The position numbers and the translations under genes were made by a program. Of a DNA stretch of 43,686 nt, positions 42,168 to 43,686 are shown piece by piece. Under the pieces are notes generated by a model. It made no database searches. It had not been told where the DNA came from and saw only the letters and a list, made by a program, of their open reading frames with translations. This DNA is from an uncultured Prevotellaceae bacterium (GTDB lineage Bacteria; Bacteroidota; Bacteroidia; Bacteroidales; Muribaculaceae), in contig ONJS01000035.1 of NCBI GenBank assembly GCA_900318205.1, forward strand, positions 1 to 43,686, written 5' to 3'. Each line of letters starts with the position of its first letter. The first letter of the stretch is position 1.

Positions 42168-42497
42168 TCACAAAAATGTATTACCTTTGCAGCGGCAGAA
42201 GGCGGTAAGATGTATTCCCCGCTGCAGTAAAGCCATACACGCCCTAACGTCAGCGGAATTGGACCGCTGTTTGGGGCGTGATTTCTTTTGGATAATCCCC
42301 AATAGTTCCTTGTTCTTCCACTCTGTGATGTTGATGCATTCGACATAGATGTCGAGTTTCTGCGGACAGTTTGCCAGGGGCAGTTCTATCTCCATGCTGT
42401 AGTCATCGGCATCGGTGAAGATGCGGTTCTCCGATACATATTCTATCGAGGACCCCTTCTTCAGCGCTGCCTGTTTTCCGTTTATCGTCAGTATCAT
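42168..42497 (-). pseudogene. Fragment of a prophage minor structural (tail) protein gene
   Basis: The first ~55 residues (ILTINGKQAALKKGSSIEYV, then SENRIFTDADDYSMEIELPL and NCPQKLDIYV) strongly resemble the N-terminus of a large structural protein in Bacteroidales prophages, normally many hundreds of residues long. After that the reading is unlike the family and stops at 109 residues, so the gene is truncated or replaced. It lies just downstream of two tRNA genes, a usual phage integration place. It keeps a promoter-like box (minus TACCTTTG, 42524-42531) and an operator-like inverted repeat. It may be a degraded prophage end, or less likely a small functional protein. Confidence 0.5.
42182..42290 (+). 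ncRNA. Candidate small RNA after the tRNA genes
   Basis: A consensus TACCTTTG box at 42182-42189 is followed by about 95 nt without a plausible ORF, ending in a terminator: CACGCCC (42238-42244) with GGGCGTG (42274-42280), an inner CAGCGG/CCGCTG stem (42251-42256, 42264-42269), then TTTCTTTT. A further pairing AGCGG (42191-42195)/CCGCT (42219-42223) is possible. It runs antisense to the end of the phage-like fragment. Not recognised as a known RNA family. Confidence 0.5.
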
Positions 42498-42504
42498 AAG
42501 AATA

Positions 42505-42541
42505 GCGGTTGATTTACTTAATGCAAAGGTAAATCAACCGC
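42505..42541 (-). promoter_or_regulatory. 13-bp inverted repeat across the promoter of the phage-like fragment
   Basis: GCGGTTGATTTAC (42505-42517) and GTAAATCAACCGC (42529-42541) are exact reverse complements around an 11-bp centre. A minus-strand TACCTTTG box (42524-42531) overlaps the right arm. This looks like a repressor operator, although a 5' mRNA hairpin is also possible. Confidence 0.65.
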
Positions 42542-42559
42542 ATATGGCTTGAAAAGACG
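42534..42559 (+). repeat. Direct repeat, left copy
   Basis: A 26-bp sequence beginning TCAACCGC and ending CTTGAAAAGACG. It recurs at 43399-43424 with three mismatches (23 of 26 identical). The pair encloses the 223-residue membrane protein gene. Confidence 0.75.
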
Positions 42560-42583
42560 TTATCTAATCTAGATCATCACTTT

Positions 42584-43255
42584 TCATGGATCATTAGACT
42601 CCTTTTTGAGAGAATACAATCCTATCTTCCATAATAAGAACAAGGCTAGAATGATGACAATTAGTGTGATAACAGTTCCAATCATATACGGTATCTTTCT
42701 GGACTCCCAATAGAATTCATTTAACGTCAATATTTTGATTTGCCCGTTATCAATCATGGTAGATATGCGCTTGTCGTTTTCAAGAAGAGTAATAGATTTT
42801 TTACTTGTATTGAGAACGAAATTTACGCAATTATCTTGATTGATGCCTATAACTGTGTCACCAACCACCTGGATATTTGTCACGTCGGCACTAACATCAA
42901 ATCTTAATTCATCATCAGAAATCGTCACTTTCTGATCATCACAAGTAATGTAGCCATGCCATGTATTATCATCAATTGAGTATAATTTGTACCCATTGGG
43001 TAAATGGGCAACCCATGAATCCCCTATTCCTAGGTCTATATCACAGATAACCGATGTGAGCAGCATTGTTACAAAACTGCCTACAATCCAGATGCCTATG
43101 GCTACCGCTGGTGAAATGGCTGCAAGAAATACCTTGCGTTTTCTTTTGCGTTTTCCACCTAGCACATATGCCATCAGTCCACCAATGACACCCAACACCC
43201 ATGCCAGAAGGAGGGCAAAACCTAAAATAAAAAGGATATTGACAAATAACATCAT
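42584..43255 (-). CDS. Membrane protein of unknown function
   Basis: A 223-residue protein. Two N-terminal helices (NILFILGFALLLAWVLGVIG and AISPAVAIGIWIVGSFVTML, separated by the basic loop GGKRKRKRK), then an extracytoplasmic-looking beta-rich part (residues ~75-180), and a C-terminal helix (IGTVITLIVIILALFLLW). No family is recognised. The gene is more AT-rich than most of the window and sits between two 26-bp direct repeats and behind a phage-like fragment, which suggests acquired DNA. A minus-strand TAACTTTG box at 43286-43293 is its likely promoter. Start codons at 43255 and 43252 are both possible. Confidence 0.7.
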   Translation of the reverse strand: MMLFVNILFILGFALLLAWVLGVIGGLMAYVLGGKRKRKRKVFLAAISPAVAIGIWIVGSFVTMLLTSVICDIDLGIGDSWVAHLPNGYKLYSIDDNTWHGYITCDDQKVTISDDELRFDVSADVTNIQVVGDTVIGINQDNCVNFVLNTSKKSITLLENDKRISTMIDNGQIKILTLNEFYWESRKIPYMIGTVITLIVIILALFLLWKIGLYSLKKESNDP

Positions 43256-43285
43256 AGACTAAAAAGGATATTATAATTGACACGG

Positions 43286-43293
43286 CAAAGTTA
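43286..43293 (-). promoter_or_regulatory. Predicted promoter of the 223-residue membrane protein
   Basis: Minus-strand TAACTTTG, 30 bp before the start codon. Confidence 0.6.
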
Positions 43294-43398
43294 GCGATAA
43301 TATTTTGCTAAACACTTCATTTTCTCTTAGATTTCGGTGACTGATTGTTTCATGAGGCGCTGGTACTCGCCAGAGTTTTATAATTTTGGAAAAGTTGT

Positions 43399-43424
43399 TC
43401 AACCGCGTTTGACTTGAAAAGACG
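43399..43424 (+). repeat. Direct repeat, right copy
   Basis: Second copy of the 26-bp sequence at 42534-42559 (23 of 26 identical, mismatches at positions 9, 11 and 14), in the same orientation, 840 bp away. Confidence 0.75.
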
Positions 43425-43441
43425 CAAGTGAGTTTATGAGA

Positions 43442-43686
43442 TTATTGAGTTAGTTCAACCCATGGCAGTTTCTTTTTTTCTTTGAATTCTTGCCATACTG
43501 AATCAATATCTAATAATGAGGGCCTTGAAATATGGCGTTGACTCAAATAGTTTATATAATCTTCTTCATTATTGAAACCATCGATATCTGGGGTATCGAC
43601 ATTGATAACAAACCAAGCTTTAAGTACAGCTTGCCCTCTTAGTACTGGGCCGAATTCATCCTTTTTATCTTTAGCCTCACAATACA
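43442..43686 (-). CDS. C-terminal end of an unknown protein (partial)
   Basis: An open frame without stops runs from the window end to a TAA at 43442 on the minus strand, about 80 residues. The translation includes DEFGPVLRGQAVLKAWFVIN and VDTPDIDGFNNEEDYINYL and ends KKLPWVELTQ. No family is recognised. The codon use is AT-rich like the neighbouring membrane protein gene, and unlike the genes before the tRNAs. The start is outside the window. Confidence 0.6.
   Translation of the reverse strand, partial: YCEAKDKKDEFGPVLRGQAVLKAWFVINVDTPDIDGFNNEEDYINYLSQRHISRPSLLDIDSVWQEFKEKKKLPWVELTQ

Noticed and set aside
41951-43686. Attachment-site duplication of the tRNA-Arg 3' end
   Set aside because: I looked for a second copy of the T-arm and acceptor sequence downstream and found none within the window.

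Overview
The window looks like a chromosomal segment of an anaerobic, probably gut-associated member of the Bacteroidales (Muribaculaceae or Prevotellaceae type; the genus cannot be fixed from sequence alone). The pointers are promoters of the Bacteroidales form (TTTG, about 20 bp, then TAnnTTTG) before many genes, A/T-rich leaders without clear Shine-Dalgarno sequences, ferredoxin-dependent KorAB, secreted proteins with a C-terminal segment like a type IX sorting domain, an O/P-type porin, a DUF4494 protein and an OmpA-like protein with a large barrel. Nearly all strong ORFs are ordinary housekeeping, transport or surface genes. The last ~1.2 kb is more AT-rich and accessory in character.

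Layout. 1-6.3 kb: the tail of a secreted protein, the korAB operon on the minus strand, and a large secreted repeat protein whose C-terminus and terminator resemble those of the first gene. 6.3-6.7 kb: a non-coding block built of two inverted copies of a four-hairpin element (the most unusual structure seen). 6.7-14.1 kb, minus strand: overlapping recJ-recQ, tRNA-Cys, a small Cys-rich membrane protein, topB and mazG. 14.1-16.5 kb: a sialidase-like secreted protein and an outer-membrane porin. 16.7-23.7 kb: lipoate ligase followed by a complete glycine cleavage system (gcvT, gcvH, split gcvPA/gcvPB) and dihydrolipoyl dehydrogenase. 24.0-29.3 kb: a secreted protein with dockerin-like repeats, a YitT-family membrane protein, and a secreted propeller-like protein overlapping a small lipoprotein. 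29.4-32.5 kb: deoD, a FabK/nitronate monooxygenase-like flavoprotein, a DUF4494 protein and the YggS/PLPBP homologue. 32.6-36.1 kb: a sugar-type MFS transporter and transketolase. 36.2-39.9 kb: an OmpA-family protein, and a MATE transporter converging on an EamA transporter. 39.9-41.7 kb: tandem operator-like dyads, a geneless transcribed-looking stretch, then tilS. 41.8-43.7 kb: tRNA-Ser(UGA) and tRNA-Arg(UCU), a prophage-like gene fragment, a candidate small RNA, a membrane protein between 26-bp direct repeats, and the end of an unknown gene.

How the genes work together. KorAB oxidises 2-oxoacids with ferredoxin and needs no lipoate, whereas the glycine cleavage cluster carries its own lipoate ligase and its own E3 (Lpd), making it a self-contained module that turns glycine into CO2, NH3, NADH and methylene-THF. 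Transketolase next to an FHS-type sugar transporter, and the nucleoside phosphorylase DeoD, fit sugar and nucleoside use. RecJ, RecQ, TopB and MazG form a DNA and nucleotide-pool maintenance region.

The features most worth a second look are the inverted pair of four-hairpin elements at about 6.38-6.69 kb, whose stems differ in a compensatory way, and the accessory segment after the tRNAs (candidate small RNA, operator-like inverted repeat, direct repeats). Family assignments rest on recognising motifs by eye; no database search was run.
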